64,000 nucleotides of DNA from Bacteroidales bacterium. Lineage in GTDB: Bacteria; Bacteroidota; Bacteroidia; Bacteroidales; ML635J-15. The position numbers were made by a program, and so were the translations under genes. The stretch is taken from positions 62,001-126,000 of the forward strand of contig JAGCDJ010000025.1 of the NCBI GenBank assembly GCA_017651185.1. Direction: 5' to 3'. Positions 1 through 11,000 of this stretch are shown piece after piece. The notes below the pieces were generated by a model. The model saw only the letters and a list, made by a program, of their open reading frames with translations, searched no databases and was not told the DNA's origin. Position 1 is the stretch's first letter. Each line of letters starts with the position of its first letter.

Positions 1-1
1 A

Positions 2-1675
2 CAAGTTGAACAGCCTACAATGGTCGTGCAAGAACTAGACGCCTTGGTTGACGAAACTTCGGGGCTGATATTTATTAATGGCAAATTGTGGACTCACAAC
101 GATTCTGGCGGCGAAGCAAAAATCTACTGCATCGACACCGTATCTGGACAAGTGACTGACACAAAAGTAATTGCTGGCGTTGAAAACGAAGACTGGGAAG
201 ATATGGCGAAGGACAGAACACATGTCTATATCGGAAACTTTGGTGCGATGAGCAACAACATGCAGATTTTGAGGATAAAGATTGAAGACCTTGAAAATCC
301 AAACATTGACACAATAGTTCCCCGCATAATCAACTTTACCTACGGCAATCCCGACTATCCCGAAGAGGATTTTTCTGCAACCAATACCCGATTTGACTGC
401 GAGGCATTCATCGTAAAGGACGACACAATTTTCCTGTTCTCTAAAAACTGGGTAGACAACAAAACATACTTGTACGCAATACCAAACAAAGCAAACTACT
501 TCCATACTGTAACGCCAATCGATACGCTAAACCTCAACTATCTTGTAACTGGTGCCGACTACGACTATGTCACTAACACCGTTGCGCTTGTTGGATATAC
601 CTATTCATCGCTCGACTCTAAACCGCACGTTACATTGCTCACAGGATTCGAAGACAACAAATTTTTCTCGGGAGAACATACTAATCAGGAATTTACGCAA
701 CCATCAAGTTTAACAAACCAGTCGGGCGGAATAACATATAACCAGATAGAAGGCGTAGCATTCCGCGATTCTGGAAGACTTTGGGTTACAAACGAAAAAG
801 TTGAAAAATCGGTATCATTTTTCACACTTAGGATTTCTCCACATTTGCGCGAATTCAGGATAACTAATCCACAACCTATCAACGACCCCGAAATGGAACC
901 ATCTTTTCCAGAAGAACCAGACCCAATAGAGATTCTCATTGACACAGAAGAAGATAGCCACATAATCCTTGAAGGTGACACTATTTCATTTTTGGATATG
1001 TCGACACAAAATCCCACATCGTGGCAATGGACGTTCGAAGGAGGAAATCCAGAATCTTCAAGCGAACAAAATCCTACAGTCGTTTATAACCATGCAGGAA
1101 ACTACAGAGTGACACTCACCGCCGAAAACAGCAATTGCTTAACATCTCGAACTTTCGAAAACTACATATCGGTGTATGCTGCCGCAAGGGCAAACTTTAC
1201 TTTCGACAATGATACTATAAACGAAAACCACAGTGTAATTTTCAGGAATACCAGCGAAAACGCAACTTCGTTGCAATGGACTTTCGAAGGCGGTGAACCA
1301 GAAACTTCGACAGATGAAAATCCCCAGGTAACATATAGGCATGAAGGCACGTATTCGGTTGTGCTTGTAGCGTCAAACCCTGCCAGTTCCGACACTTTCG
1401 CTGTTGAGAATGCAATAGTTGTAAATGATGTAAAGACATTGAAATGCAACAATTTAGATATATTTCCAAATCCAGCACACGAAGAATTGTGCCTATCGTT
1501 TCCCGAACCATACACTTTCGATATAATAAACACGGAGGGCATCATGGTTCTAAAATCGCATAAGAAAACTACTGGGACAACGTCCACCGACATTTCGTTT
1601 CTGAAACCTGGGAACTATATCTTAAGGGCATATCATGAGAATAGCATCAGCGAATACAAGTTTATAAAACTTTAA
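2..1675 (+). CDS. T9SS-secreted protein: N-terminal propeller-like region, two PKD domains, C-terminal sorting domain (5' partial)
   Basis: The reading frame is open to the left edge, so the true start and any signal peptide lie outside the window; the first internal ATG is at 20. The first ~290 residues have alternating short strands with D/N-rich turns (for example THNDSGGEAKIYCID), like a beta-propeller of the SdiA-regulated/phytase-esterase type. That fold is a guess. Two PKD domains follow, at about residues 315-390 and 395-465, each with a WxWTFEGGxP core and a NPxVxY turn. The last ~75 residues (LDIFPNPAHEELCLSF onward, ending YKFIKL) match the T9SS type A sorting domain, which directs secretion across the outer membrane and is normally cleaved by PorU. 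Substrate is unknown. The next gene has its own promoter. The T9SS and PKD calls are firm, the propeller is weak. Confidence 0.82.
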   Translation, partial: QVEQPTMVVQELDALVDETSGLIFINGKLWTHNDSGGEAKIYCIDTVSGQVTDTKVIAGVENEDWEDMAKDRTHVYIGNFGAMSNNMQILRIKIEDLENPNIDTIVPRIINFTYGNPDYPEEDFSATNTRFDCEAFIVKDDTIFLFSKNWVDNKTYLYAIPNKANYFHTVTPIDTLNLNYLVTGADYDYVTNTVALVGYTYSSLDSKPHVTLLTGFEDNKFFSGEHTNQEFTQPSSLTNQSGGITYNQIEGVAFRDSGRLWVTNEKVEKSVSFFTLRISPHLREFRITNPQPINDPEMEPSFPEEPDPIEILIDTEEDSHIILEGDTISFLDMSTQNPTSWQWTFEGGNPESSSEQNPTVVYNHAGNYRVTLTAENSNCLTSRTFENYISVYAAARANFTFDNDTINENHSVIFRNTSENATSLQWTFEGGEPETSTDENPQVTYRHEGTYSVVLVASNPASSDTFAVENAIVVNDVKTLKCNNLDIFPNPAHEELCLSFPEPYTFDIINTEGIMVLKSHKKTTGTTSTDISFLKPGNYILRAYHENSISEYKFIKL

Positions 1676-1709
1676 CTATTTATAAATTCTTCACTAATAA
1701 ACAAAAAGG

Positions 1710-1717
1710 TACTTTTG
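1710..1717 (+). promoter_or_regulatory. -7 promoter box for the S46 peptidase gene
   Basis: TACTTTTG fits the Bacteroidota -7 consensus TAnnTTTG and lies 34 bases before the ATG at 1752. Confidence 0.6.
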
Positions 1718-1751
1718 CAAACAAAGAATATAAAATTAAAACAGATATAAC

Positions 1752-3953
1752 ATGAAGAGAATCAGTATCTTATTAGTAGCCCTCTTTGCAGGCGCACTAT
1801 GGCTGAACGCAACACCCGACCCCGACGAGGGTATGTGGTTGCCAAACAAGATTGCACAGTTGAACTACGGACAGATGCAGAAACTTGGCTGCAAACTTAC
1901 CGCCGAGGAAATCTACAGCATCAACCATTCGAGCTTAAAGGACGCAATATTCCAGTTGCAGTCCGCGGAAGGTAGCGGTTTCTGCACAGGCGAAATCGTA
2001 AGCAAGGAAGGTTTGCTTTTCACCAACCACCATTGCGGTTACGAGTCAATCACCAAGCTCAGCACCACCGAGCACAACTACCTCGACAACGGTTACTGGG
2101 CAAAGAGCAAGGAAGAAGAACTTTCGTGTCCTTGGCTAAGAGTTAGCCGTGTAGTTCGCATCGACGATGTTACCGAACGCGTACTCAAAGGTATAACCAA
2201 CGAAACTCCTGAAAACGAAAGAGCTAAGAAGGTTAGTGAAGCTATGAAGGAAATCATTGAAGAAGCAAAGAAAGGTAATGATTATGAAGCATCGGTTGAA
2301 GAAATGTACAAAGGTGGTGAATATTACCTCTTTGTATATGAGATCTTTGGCGATGTAAGATTTGTTGGCGCTCCTCCTTCATCAATAGGTAAGTTCGGTG
2401 GCGATACCGACAACTGGATGTGGCCACGTCACACTGGCGATTTCTCGGTTTTCCGCGTATACATGTCGCCCGATGGCAAACCAAGCAAGGAATACGACAA
2501 GAACAATGTACCTTACAAACCTCTCCACTATCTCCCCGTTTCAATAAAGGGTGTAAAGGAAGGCGACTTCACAATGATTATGGGTTATCCTGGCAGCACC
2601 GAACGTTTCCTCTGCTCATACGGCATGAAGTACAAACGCGACTGGTACAACCCAAGCGCAGTTAACGCTCTCGGCGTAAAACTTGGCGCAATGAAGGAAG
2701 ATATGGATGTCGACGACAATATCCGTCTTGCAATGGCCGACACATACGCATCTCTCGCAAATGGTTACAAACTATGGGGCGGTGAAATCGAAACTTTGAA
2801 GACCACCAACGCAATTCAGCTCAAGGAAGAAGAAGAAGCAGAATTCCAGAAATGGGCTAACGCAAACGACAGCCGCAAGAAACTCTACGGAACAGTTCTC
2901 GATGACCTCAAGAGCGCATACGAATCGTATGGACAGGCAACCGAAGATATGCTTCTTATCTCCTTGCTTCTCAGCCAAGGTAGCGATATGATGATGAACT
3001 CGTTGCAGATGTTCCCGCTGACAAGATTGATGGAGGACGAAAAGGGCAATGCAGAACAGATAAAAGGTTTCTGCGCAGACTTTGCCGAAGGCGTTGACGA
3101 CATGTTCAAGAACTATTATGTAAACACCGACAAAAAGTCGCTCGAAAGAATGTTAAACCATTACATTAAGACTATACCTGCTGAAAGAAGAGTTTCTGCA
3201 TTCAACGACTATCTGTTCAAGAACTTCAAAGGTAAAACCGAAGAGGAATCTATTTCAAAGTTCATTAATGCAGTATACACAAAGTCAATATTCGTTGACA
3301 AGGACCGCCTCAATGCTTTCCTAGCAAAACCATCCAAGAAAGTTCTCGAAAGCGACCCAATGATGTCGTTTGCAAAGAGCGTTTACGGAGGAATCATGCC
3401 TCTGCAGATGGCTTTCGTTGGTCCTATGAACAAGATTGAAACTCTCGAAAGAGTTTACACACAGGGACTTCGCGAATTCGAAAAGGACAGAGTTTTCTAT
3501 CCGGATGCAAATTCAACTCTCCGTCTCACCTACGGAACCGTACAAAGCTACGCTCCACGCGATGGCGTTAAGTACAAATACTTGACCTACATTGATGGTA
3601 TTATCGAAAAGGAAAATCCGAATGACCCAGAATTTGTTGTTCCGAAGGAATTGAAGGAGCTCTACAAGAAGAAACAATTTGGCCGCTATGCCGACGAAAC
3701 CGGAAATCTTCCTGTTTGCTTCCTCAGCGACAACGACATTACTGGTGGTAACTCAGGTTCTCCTATCATCAATGGCAAGGGTGAACTCATTGGTCTTGCT
3801 TTCGATGGCAACTGGGAATGGCTCTGCTCGAACCTCATCTTCAGTCCCGAAATGCAAAGAACAATCAACGTTGATGCACGCTACGTACTTTGGGTAATTG
3901 ACGAACTCTACGGAGCAAAGAACCTCATCAACGAACTCGATATAAGAAAATAA
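1752..3953 (+). CDS. S46 family dipeptidyl-peptidase, DPP7-like
   Basis: Serine exopeptidase of family S46 (DPP7/DPP11), which removes dipeptides from oligopeptide N-termini in the periplasm and feeds amino-acid fermentation in asaccharolytic Bacteroidota. At 733 aa it has the usual family length. It begins with a signal peptide (MKRISILLVALFAGALWLNA, cleavage near residue 20). The catalytic triad is readable: His94 in FTNHHCGY, Asp230 in PRHTGDFSVF, and Ser668 in GGNSGSP. The residue 18 positions after the serine, Gly686 in LAFDGNWEW, corresponds to position 673 of the Porphyromonas enzymes: Arg in DPP11 (acidic P1) and Gly in DPP7 (hydrophobic P1). By that rule this is DPP7-like with broad or hydrophobic specificity, which is inference. 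It is monocistronic, with its own promoter upstream and a strong terminator after it. Confidence 0.95.
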   Translation: MKRISILLVALFAGALWLNATPDPDEGMWLPNKIAQLNYGQMQKLGCKLTAEEIYSINHSSLKDAIFQLQSAEGSGFCTGEIVSKEGLLFTNHHCGYESITKLSTTEHNYLDNGYWAKSKEEELSCPWLRVSRVVRIDDVTERVLKGITNETPENERAKKVSEAMKEIIEEAKKGNDYEASVEEMYKGGEYYLFVYEIFGDVRFVGAPPSSIGKFGGDTDNWMWPRHTGDFSVFRVYMSPDGKPSKEYDKNNVPYKPLHYLPVSIKGVKEGDFTMIMGYPGSTERFLCSYGMKYKRDWYNPSAVNALGVKLGAMKEDMDVDDNIRLAMADTYASLANGYKLWGGEIETLKTTNAIQLKEEEEAEFQKWANANDSRKKLYGTVLDDLKSAYESYGQATEDMLLISLLLSQGSDMMMNSLQMFPLTRLMEDEKGNAEQIKGFCADFAEGVDDMFKNYYVNTDKKSLERMLNHYIKTIPAERRVSAFNDYLFKNFKGKTEEESISKFINAVYTKSIFVDKDRLNAFLAKPSKKVLESDPMMSFAKSVYGGIMPLQMAFVGPMNKIETLERVYTQGLREFEKDRVFYPDANSTLRLTYGTVQSYAPRDGVKYKYLTYIDGIIEKENPNDPEFVVPKELKELYKKKQFGRYADETGNLPVCFLSDNDITGGNSGSPIINGKGELIGLAFDGNWEWLCSNLIFSPEMQRTINVDARYVLWVIDELYGAKNLINELDIRK

Positions 3954-3974
3954 TCACCTAAACTAAAAAAACAC

Positions 3975-4009
3975 AATCCCTCGCACCTTCGGGTACGGGG
4001 GATTTTTAT
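3975..4009 (+). terminator. Rho-independent terminator of the S46 peptidase gene
   Basis: Hairpin with a TTCG tetraloop (3988-3991). The closing ACC/GGT stem is extended by a mostly paired arm, AATCCC-TCGC with ACGG-GGGATT, and then TTTTTATT. Confidence 0.85.
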
Positions 4010-4053
4010 TGATGTAAATATTACTTTCTAAACCAACATATTCTGATTTTACA

Positions 4054-4061
4054 TAAATTTG
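4054..4061 (+). promoter_or_regulatory. -7 promoter box for pyrF
   Basis: TAAATTTG matches TAnnTTTG, 20 bases before the pyrF ATG. Confidence 0.6.
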
Positions 4062-4081
4062 CAACCAAACATATATTCAAC

Positions 4082-4909
4082 ATGAACTACGAACAATTAT
4101 TCCAGCAAATCAGGGAAAAGAAAAGTTTCCTCTGCACAGGTCTTGACTCCGACATACAAAAATTGCCAAAGCATTTGCTTTCGTCGGAATCGCCAATATT
4201 CGAATTCAACAAGCACATAATCGACGCCACAGCGCGTTATTCTGTTGCCTACAAGCCAAATCTTGCATTCTACGAGAGCGAAGGTACAGCAGGCCTTAAA
4301 GCCCTTGAAGAAACCGTTGCATACATCCGCAAGAACTACCCCGAAATATTTATTATCGCCGATGCAAAGCGTGGCGATATTGGCAACACATCAAAATTAT
4401 ATGCCCGTGCCTTTTTCGAAAATATGGACTTCGATGCAGTCACAGTTGCCCCATACATGGGCGAAGATTCAGTATCGCCATTCCTGCCATACGATGGTAA
4501 ATGGGTAATTCTGCTCGCACTTACCAGCAACAAGGGTTCCGAGGATTTCCAAATGTTCAACAACGGCGAGAAAAGACTTTTCGAGGAAGTGCTGACCAAA
4601 TCACAGCAATGGGCAGGCAAGGACAAGATGATGTACGTAGTAGGTGCTACCAAAGCCGACATGCTCGCCGAAATAAGGAAGATTGTTCCCGAACATTTCC
4701 TGCTTGTGCCAGGCGTAGGCGCACAAGGTGGTTCTCTGGAAGAAGTTGCAAAGTACGGAATGAACGACCACTGCGGACTGCTTGTTAACTCATCGCGAGG
4801 AATAATCTTTGCCGACAATACCGAAAACTTTGCCGATGTAGCAGGGCAGAAAGCAGAAGAACTGCAGAAGCAAATGGAAGCATTGCTGAAAGCAAAAGGA
4901 ATAATATAA
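4082..4909 (+). CDS. pyrF: Orotidine 5'-phosphate decarboxylase (type 2)
   Basis: Converts OMP to UMP, the last step of de novo pyrimidine synthesis, in the cytoplasm. The 275-aa length and the sequence pattern match the longer type 2 family found in Bacteroidota and actinobacteria. The catalytic D-x-K-x-x-D signature is present as DAKRGD (Asp94, Lys96, Asp99) after IIA. The start LDSD near residue 21 and the phosphate-binding end VPGVGAQGG, then NSSRGI, are as expected for this TIM barrel. The ATG at 4082 follows a promoter box by 20 bases and gives the normal N-terminus. The gene stands alone, between the S46 terminator and two stacked terminators that separate it from the convergent giant gene. 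Confidence 0.96.
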   Translation: MNYEQLFQQIREKKSFLCTGLDSDIQKLPKHLLSSESPIFEFNKHIIDATARYSVAYKPNLAFYESEGTAGLKALEETVAYIRKNYPEIFIIADAKRGDIGNTSKLYARAFFENMDFDAVTVAPYMGEDSVSPFLPYDGKWVILLALTSNKGSEDFQMFNNGEKRLFEEVLTKSQQWAGKDKMMYVVGATKADMLAEIRKIVPEHFLLVPGVGAQGGSLEEVAKYGMNDHCGLLVNSSRGIIFADNTENFADVAGQKAEELQKQMEALLKAKGII

Positions 4910-4918
4910 CAGCAGACT

Positions 4919-4967
4919 AAAAGCGCAATCAGATACTGAGACAAGTCCAGCATGACATTGCGTTTTT
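4919..4967 (+). terminator. Terminator of pyrF; copy 1 of a dispersed hairpin repeat
   Basis: Outer stem CGCAAT (4924-4929) pairs with ATTGCG (4957-4962), followed by TTTTT. The inner sequence CAGATACTG...CAGCATGAC resembles a second copy at 60044-60111, whose outer stem is CGGAAT/ATTCCG. Confidence 0.75.
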
Positions 4968-4973
4968 GATAAC

Positions 4974-5003
4974 AAAAAAGGCGGACCTGAATCCGCCTTT
5001 TTT
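4974..5003. terminator. Bidirectional terminator between pyrF and the giant protease gene
   Basis: GGCGGA (4980-4985) pairs with TCCGCC (4992-4997). There is an A run on the left and a T run on the right, so it can stop transcription on both strands of these convergent genes. Confidence 0.9.
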
Positions 5004-5020
5004 ATTGAAGACCTTTCCGC

Positions 5021-8000
5021 TTACTCTTTGGTAAACTTCAGGTTGTGTACTTCTGTACCTGTTGTTACTCTAAGAACATAAACTCCAGGAGCAAGAGTGC
5101 TAACATCAACGGTGTGAACTGATTCATTGTCAACCGAAATGGTCTCGAATGTCATTTCCCTTCCACTAATGTCAACAACAGAATATGAAACTACGCCTTC
5201 GTAGCCCGATACTGTGAATGTTGCCATGTCGCGTACTGGGTTAGGATAAAGCTCTATTTCCATTGCTGTTGTCTCGTCGATTGATGTACATGTTTCAACC
5301 GTTACCGTTATTGTGTCGGTGGTTTCACATTCGCCATTGTTAACCGTTACCCAAACGAGATATTCACCTGCATAAGGATAAGTCTGCGAATAAGAGTTGC
5401 CTTCAGTTTCGCCAAACCACAGTACTTCGTCTTCTGTGACAACACTCAAAACGATTTCTTCGTTTACGCAAACAGAAGTGTCGCTGATAGCAAATGTAGG
5501 TGCCTGCAGAACTGTTACATTAACATCATCCGAAGCCGAGCAATCATATTCGTTGAATACTGTTACCGAATATTCGCCTGCTGCCGAAACCATTATCGAC
5601 TGAGTCATTTCGCCAGTGCTCCAGTTATACCAAGCATAACCTTCACCAGCATTTATTTCTGCTTCCGAATTTTCGCAGACATCAATGTCGGCACCAAGTG
5701 AAATTTCAGGAACTGGAGCCATTGTCATTTCGACAGATGCAGTTGCCTGACAACCGTGCTCGTCGGTTACAGTAAGCGAATATGTACCAGCTTCGGTAGC
5801 AACAGTCGAGTTTTCAGTAGAACCATTGCTCCATTCATACGAAGCAAAACCTTCTTCAACTATTATTGTCCTTGAAGAACCTTCGCAAATTGCCGGTTGT
5901 TCGGTTATAATTACAGTCGGGTTAGCATAAACATGTATTACAGCAGTTTCAACATCGGTTCCATCCAAGTTCGAAACAATAAGTGTTACGGTGTATGTAC
6001 CCGGTTCGTTGAAGGTATATACAGGGTTCTGTTCCGAAGAAGTGCTTTCGCCGAAGTACCAAGTCCAAGTCTGCGGGAAGTTGGTGCTCTGGTCTGTGAA
6101 ATTGACAGTCAAAGGAGCACAACCAGAGGTTGCAGATGCTTCGAATGCTGCAACTGGCGGTGTATGCATTGTATTTACAGTTACCGAACCATCTACCTGA
6201 CATCCATTATCATCGGTAACAACTACCGAATACTGACCATTTGTAAGACCTGTTATCTGTGCTGTGTTTTCGTTGTTGTTCCAAAGTATTGCGTATGGAC
6301 TAACACCACCCGAAATTTCAACGGTTGCGGTACCATCGTTTTGACCAGCACCTGATTCTGGAGTTGAAGTCAATGTAAGAACTGGCAACTCATAATGGTT
6401 AACTGTTACCATATCGCTTGCTGTACAACCGTGGTTGCCGGCAACGACAACTGTATATACGCCTGCTTCAGTTGCGGTGAATGTCTGCGAACCTGCATCG
6501 CCGTTCCAAGTGTATGAAACGAAACCTGCAGTTGCTGTAAGTGTTACAGGAACATTAGCACAAACTGTTACATCATCACCAAGTTCTACTGTAGGTGCTG
6601 CATTAACCAAGAGTTCTGTGTGTAAAGTATTTACACAACCCGTTGCCTGATTTTCTACAGTCAGTGTGTATGAACCAGCGTCTGCCATGCTTACGCTTGC
6701 AATAACCGGTTCTGCAAGAGTTGATTCGAATCCGTTAGGACCGCTCCACGAGTATGATACTACATCGTTGGTTGAAGTTGTGAATGTTACAGCTTCGCCT
6801 TCGCAAGCAGGACTATTGACAGAAACTTCAACTACAGGATTTGCATTTATTACAACATTAAATGCAGTAACTAAACCACAACCATTTGCCGGAGTTGCAA
6901 TAACGATGAACTGTCCATTGTAGTCCATTGTTACATTAGGCAATGTAATTGATGCTGAAGAAGCTGCAAATCCATTAGGACCTTGCCATTCAAATGTTGC
7001 GGGAACATCGGATGTTGCTGTAATTGAAAGGTTTTCGCCTTCGCAGTAAGTCGTATTACCTTCTATATTAACAACCGGCATGTCGCCATCGGCAGTTATC
7101 GTTATCGATGCTTCTGCTGTACAGTTGTTTTCGTTTGTAACAACTACAGTGTAGTCACCAGCAGCAGTTGCGGAAAATTCTGCAGTATTAGCAACACCGT
7201 TATTCCAAGAATAAGAAGTTCCGCCGTTTGCTACAAGTTCTATCGAAGTCATTGAACAAGTCAATGTTGTTGTTCCGCTGTTGTTTGTAATCGTAGCGAC
7301 TGGATTTGCACCAACTGTAACTTCAGTGCTTGCCTCAGCCGAGCAACCTTCAGCACTTGTTGCGACTACTGTATATGTACCGCTATTTGCTGGGGTGGAG
7401 TTAGCGATTGTCGGATTCTGCATTGCCGAAATATATCCGTTAGGACCATTCCATACAAATGAAGTTACATCCGAAATTGCTGTCAGCGAAACTGTCTCGC
7501 CGGCACAATATGTAGCTGTTTCCGATACTGTTAATGCCGGGGTTGCATTGACAACTACTGTTGTGCTTGCTTCTGCTGTACATTCGCTTGCATTCGAAAC
7601 TACCAAGGTATAAACGCCTGCATTAGCAAGTGTTGCATTTTCGATGGTCGGGTTCTGCAAGGTTGAAGTGAATCCGTTAGGACCGTTCCATGAATATGTA
7701 CCTTCTGCCGTTGTCTGCAAGGTTACTGTTTGACCTTCGCAGTAAGCACCGATATTCGATGCATTAGCAGTAGGATTAGCATTAACAACTACATCGGTAG
7801 AAGCAACTGCCGAACATCCGTTTGCCGTAGTTACCGTTACCGAATAAGTTCCAGCATAGTTGGTTGTTGCATTTGGACGAGTAGCAGTCTGCAATGTGCT
7901 GTTGAATCCCATAGGACCAGCCCAGTGATATTCGGTAGCGATGTCGCTCGAAACCGAAAGTTCGATGGTTGAGCCAGCGCAATATGCACCAGTGTTGGTT

Positions 8001-11000
8001 GCATTTGCTGTTGGAACAGCATTTACAACTACGCAGTTTGTAATCTGCTTGCTATCGGTTCCGTCCTGGTTTGTAACGGTGAGCGAAACATTGTAGCTAC
8101 CTGCCTCTGCGTAAGTGTGGGTCGGGTTCTGTACATTGGACGTCTGACCGTCACCGAAGTTCCAAGTCCACTGAGTAGGAGTATTGGTAGAAAGGTCGGC
8201 AAATACAACCTCAGCACCAAGGCATATCGTTACATTTTCGGCATTGTTAACCGAGAAATCGGCAACTGGAGGAGTGTTCATTGTTGCAACATTAACCATT
8301 GCAGTAGAAACACATCCGTTGCCATCTGTTACGGTAACGCTGTAGTTGCCGCCAGCAAGTCCGCTGATTGTTGCGGTAGTTCCATTGTTAGACCAGCTAT
8401 ACTGGAATGGAGTGGTACCTGTTGGCGTTACGGTTGCTGTACCATCGTGAGAATTATTGTGTGTTTCGGCTGTAGATGTTGTTGCAAGAGTTGTCTGCGG
8501 ATAGTTTGCAACCGTGATATTATCAGTAGCAGAACATTCGTTGGCGTTGTATACTGTTACATAGTAGTCTCCAGCAGCTACAGAAATTGTCTGGGTAGTT
8601 GCGTTGGTTGACCAATGGTATGTAAGTTCTGCACCTGCATCAAGAACTGCGTTCTCGCCAGAGCAAACTGTTACATTGGCACCAAGTTCAACTGTAGGAT
8701 TAGCATTTACTACAACTGTTGTGCTTGCCTCAGCACTACAACCATTATCATTCGATACTATCAAGGTGTAAACGCCTGCATTAGCAAGAGTTGCATTAGC
8801 GATTGTCGGGTTCTGCAAGGTTGATGTGAATCCGTTAGGACCGCTCCAAGCGTAGGTGCCAGTTGCGGTTGTCTGCAATGCTATTGTTGTGCCTTCGCAG
8901 TATGCACCAGTGTTGGATGCATCAACTACAGGATTAGCATTTACTGTGACCACTGTGCTTGCATTTGCCATACAACCTGCTGCGGTGGTTGCTACAACTG
9001 TGTAAGAACCGCCATTTGTGGTGGCTGCATTTTCAATTGTCGGGTTCTGCAATGCTGATGTGAATCCGTTAGGACCGTTCCAAGCAAACGAGGTGGCATC
9101 CGAATTTGCATTCAACGAGATTGTTTCGCCTGCACAATATGCGCCAGTGTTCGATGCTGTCAATGTCGGATTAGCATTTACTACAACCGTCGTGCTTGCT
9201 GATGCAATACACCCGCCAGCATTCATAACTGACAATGTGTATGTACCAGCATTTTCAAGGGTTGCATTTTCAATTGTCGGGTTCTGTGCATTGGAATGGA
9301 ATCCGTTAGGACCGTTCCAGAAATAAGTACCCGTTGACGTTGTTTGCAACGAAATCGTCTGACCTTCGCAGTAAGCACCAGTGTTGGATGCGTTGGCAAT
9401 AGGATTAGCAATTACGGTAACATCTGTTGTTGCATTTGCTGTACATCCGCTAGCATTTGTGGCAACTACGGTATATGTACCAGCATTTGCGGGTGTAGCA
9501 TTTTCAACTACCGGATTCTGCAAGTTTGAAGTAAATCCATTAGGACCGCTCCAAGCAAACGAGGTGGCATCTGCCGATACCGACGACAAGACTATTGTCT
9601 GATCTGCACAATATCCGCCAGTATTCGATGCGGTTACTGCAGGAACTGAATTTACAACCACATTAGTAGATGCCGTTGCCGTACAGTTGTTTGCATTGGA
9701 AACAACAAGTGTGTATGTACCAGCATTAGACATTGTTGCATTTGCTACTGTCGGGTTCTGCAAGGTTGATGAGAATCCGTTAGGACCGCTCCATGCATAA
9801 GTTCCAGTTGCAGTTGTCTGCAAAGCGATTGTCTGTCCTTCGCAGTAAGCACCAGTGTTAGAAGCATTTGCTGTAGGATTAGCATTTACAACAACAACCG
9901 TGCTTGCTTGTGCTGTACAATTGTTTGCATTTGTTGCAACTACAGTGTAGGAACCTCCGTTTGCAGTGGTGGCATTTGCTATAGTCGGGTTCTGCAATGC
10001 TGAAGTATATCCGTTAGGACCGCTCCATGCAAACGAAGTTGCATCTGAGTTTGCCGACAGCAAAACTGTCTGTCCTGCACAATATGCACCAGTGTTAGAT
10101 GCGATTACCGCAGGTGCTGCATTTACAGCGACAACTGTGCTTGCCTCTGCCGAGCAACCTGTTGTCGGGTTGGTGAGGACAACATTGTATGTACCTGCAT
10201 TTGCAGTAGTCGAGTTTGCAATAGTTGGGTTAGCAACATTCGATGTGAATCCGTTAGGACCTGTCCAAGCATATACCGTTCCGCCCGAACCATTTGCAGA
10301 GAGAGTGATTGTTGCGCCTTCGCAATACGGACCATTGTTGGATGCGTTGAGCGTAGGCAGCGCGTTTACTGCAACTACCGTGCTTGCCGAAACAGAACAT
10401 CCTGTAGTCGTATTGGTGAGAGTAGCGGTGTATGTACCTGCATTGTCGGCATCGGCATTTGCTATGGTTGGGTTCTGAGTTGTGGATGTGAATCCATCAG
10501 GACCGCTCCAAGAATAAGCATTACCGCCATTGCCGTTTGCTGTAAGGGCGATTGTTGCGCCTTCGCAGTAAGGACCACCATTCGAAAGTGTCAAGGTCGG
10601 TTTAGCATTGACTGTAAGTGTTGTCGATGCAGTTGCCGTACAAGATGCAGCATTAGTAACTGTGATTGTGTAAGTACCAGAGTTGTTTGCGGTAGCATTT
10701 GCTATCGAAACATTCTGTGTTGATGCAGTATAGTTGCTAGGACCGCTCCAAGTGTAGGTTGTTGCACCCGAAACTGTTGCAGAAAGTTCTGCGGTTTCGC
10801 CAGCGCAGTATGGACCAGCATTAGATGCCGATACTGTTGGAACAGCATTTACGGTAATGTAATTTGTCTTTGCTTCGGTATCGTTACCAAAATCGTTGGT
10901 TGCAACCAAAGTTACCGTATATGTACCTGCTGTTGCGTAGGCGTGAGTAGGATTCTGGTCGGTAGATGTATTACCATCACCAAAGTTCCAAGACCAAGAT

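Noticed and set aside
4336..4953. 205-codon frame antisense to pyrF
   Set aside because: Shadow of a well-identified gene, with no independent support.
9966..10478. 170-codon plus-strand open frame inside the giant protease gene (and similar frames at 8117-8611 and 7281-7613)
   Set aside because: Antisense shadow of the Ig-like repeat array; periodic low-complexity translation that mirrors the minus-strand modules.
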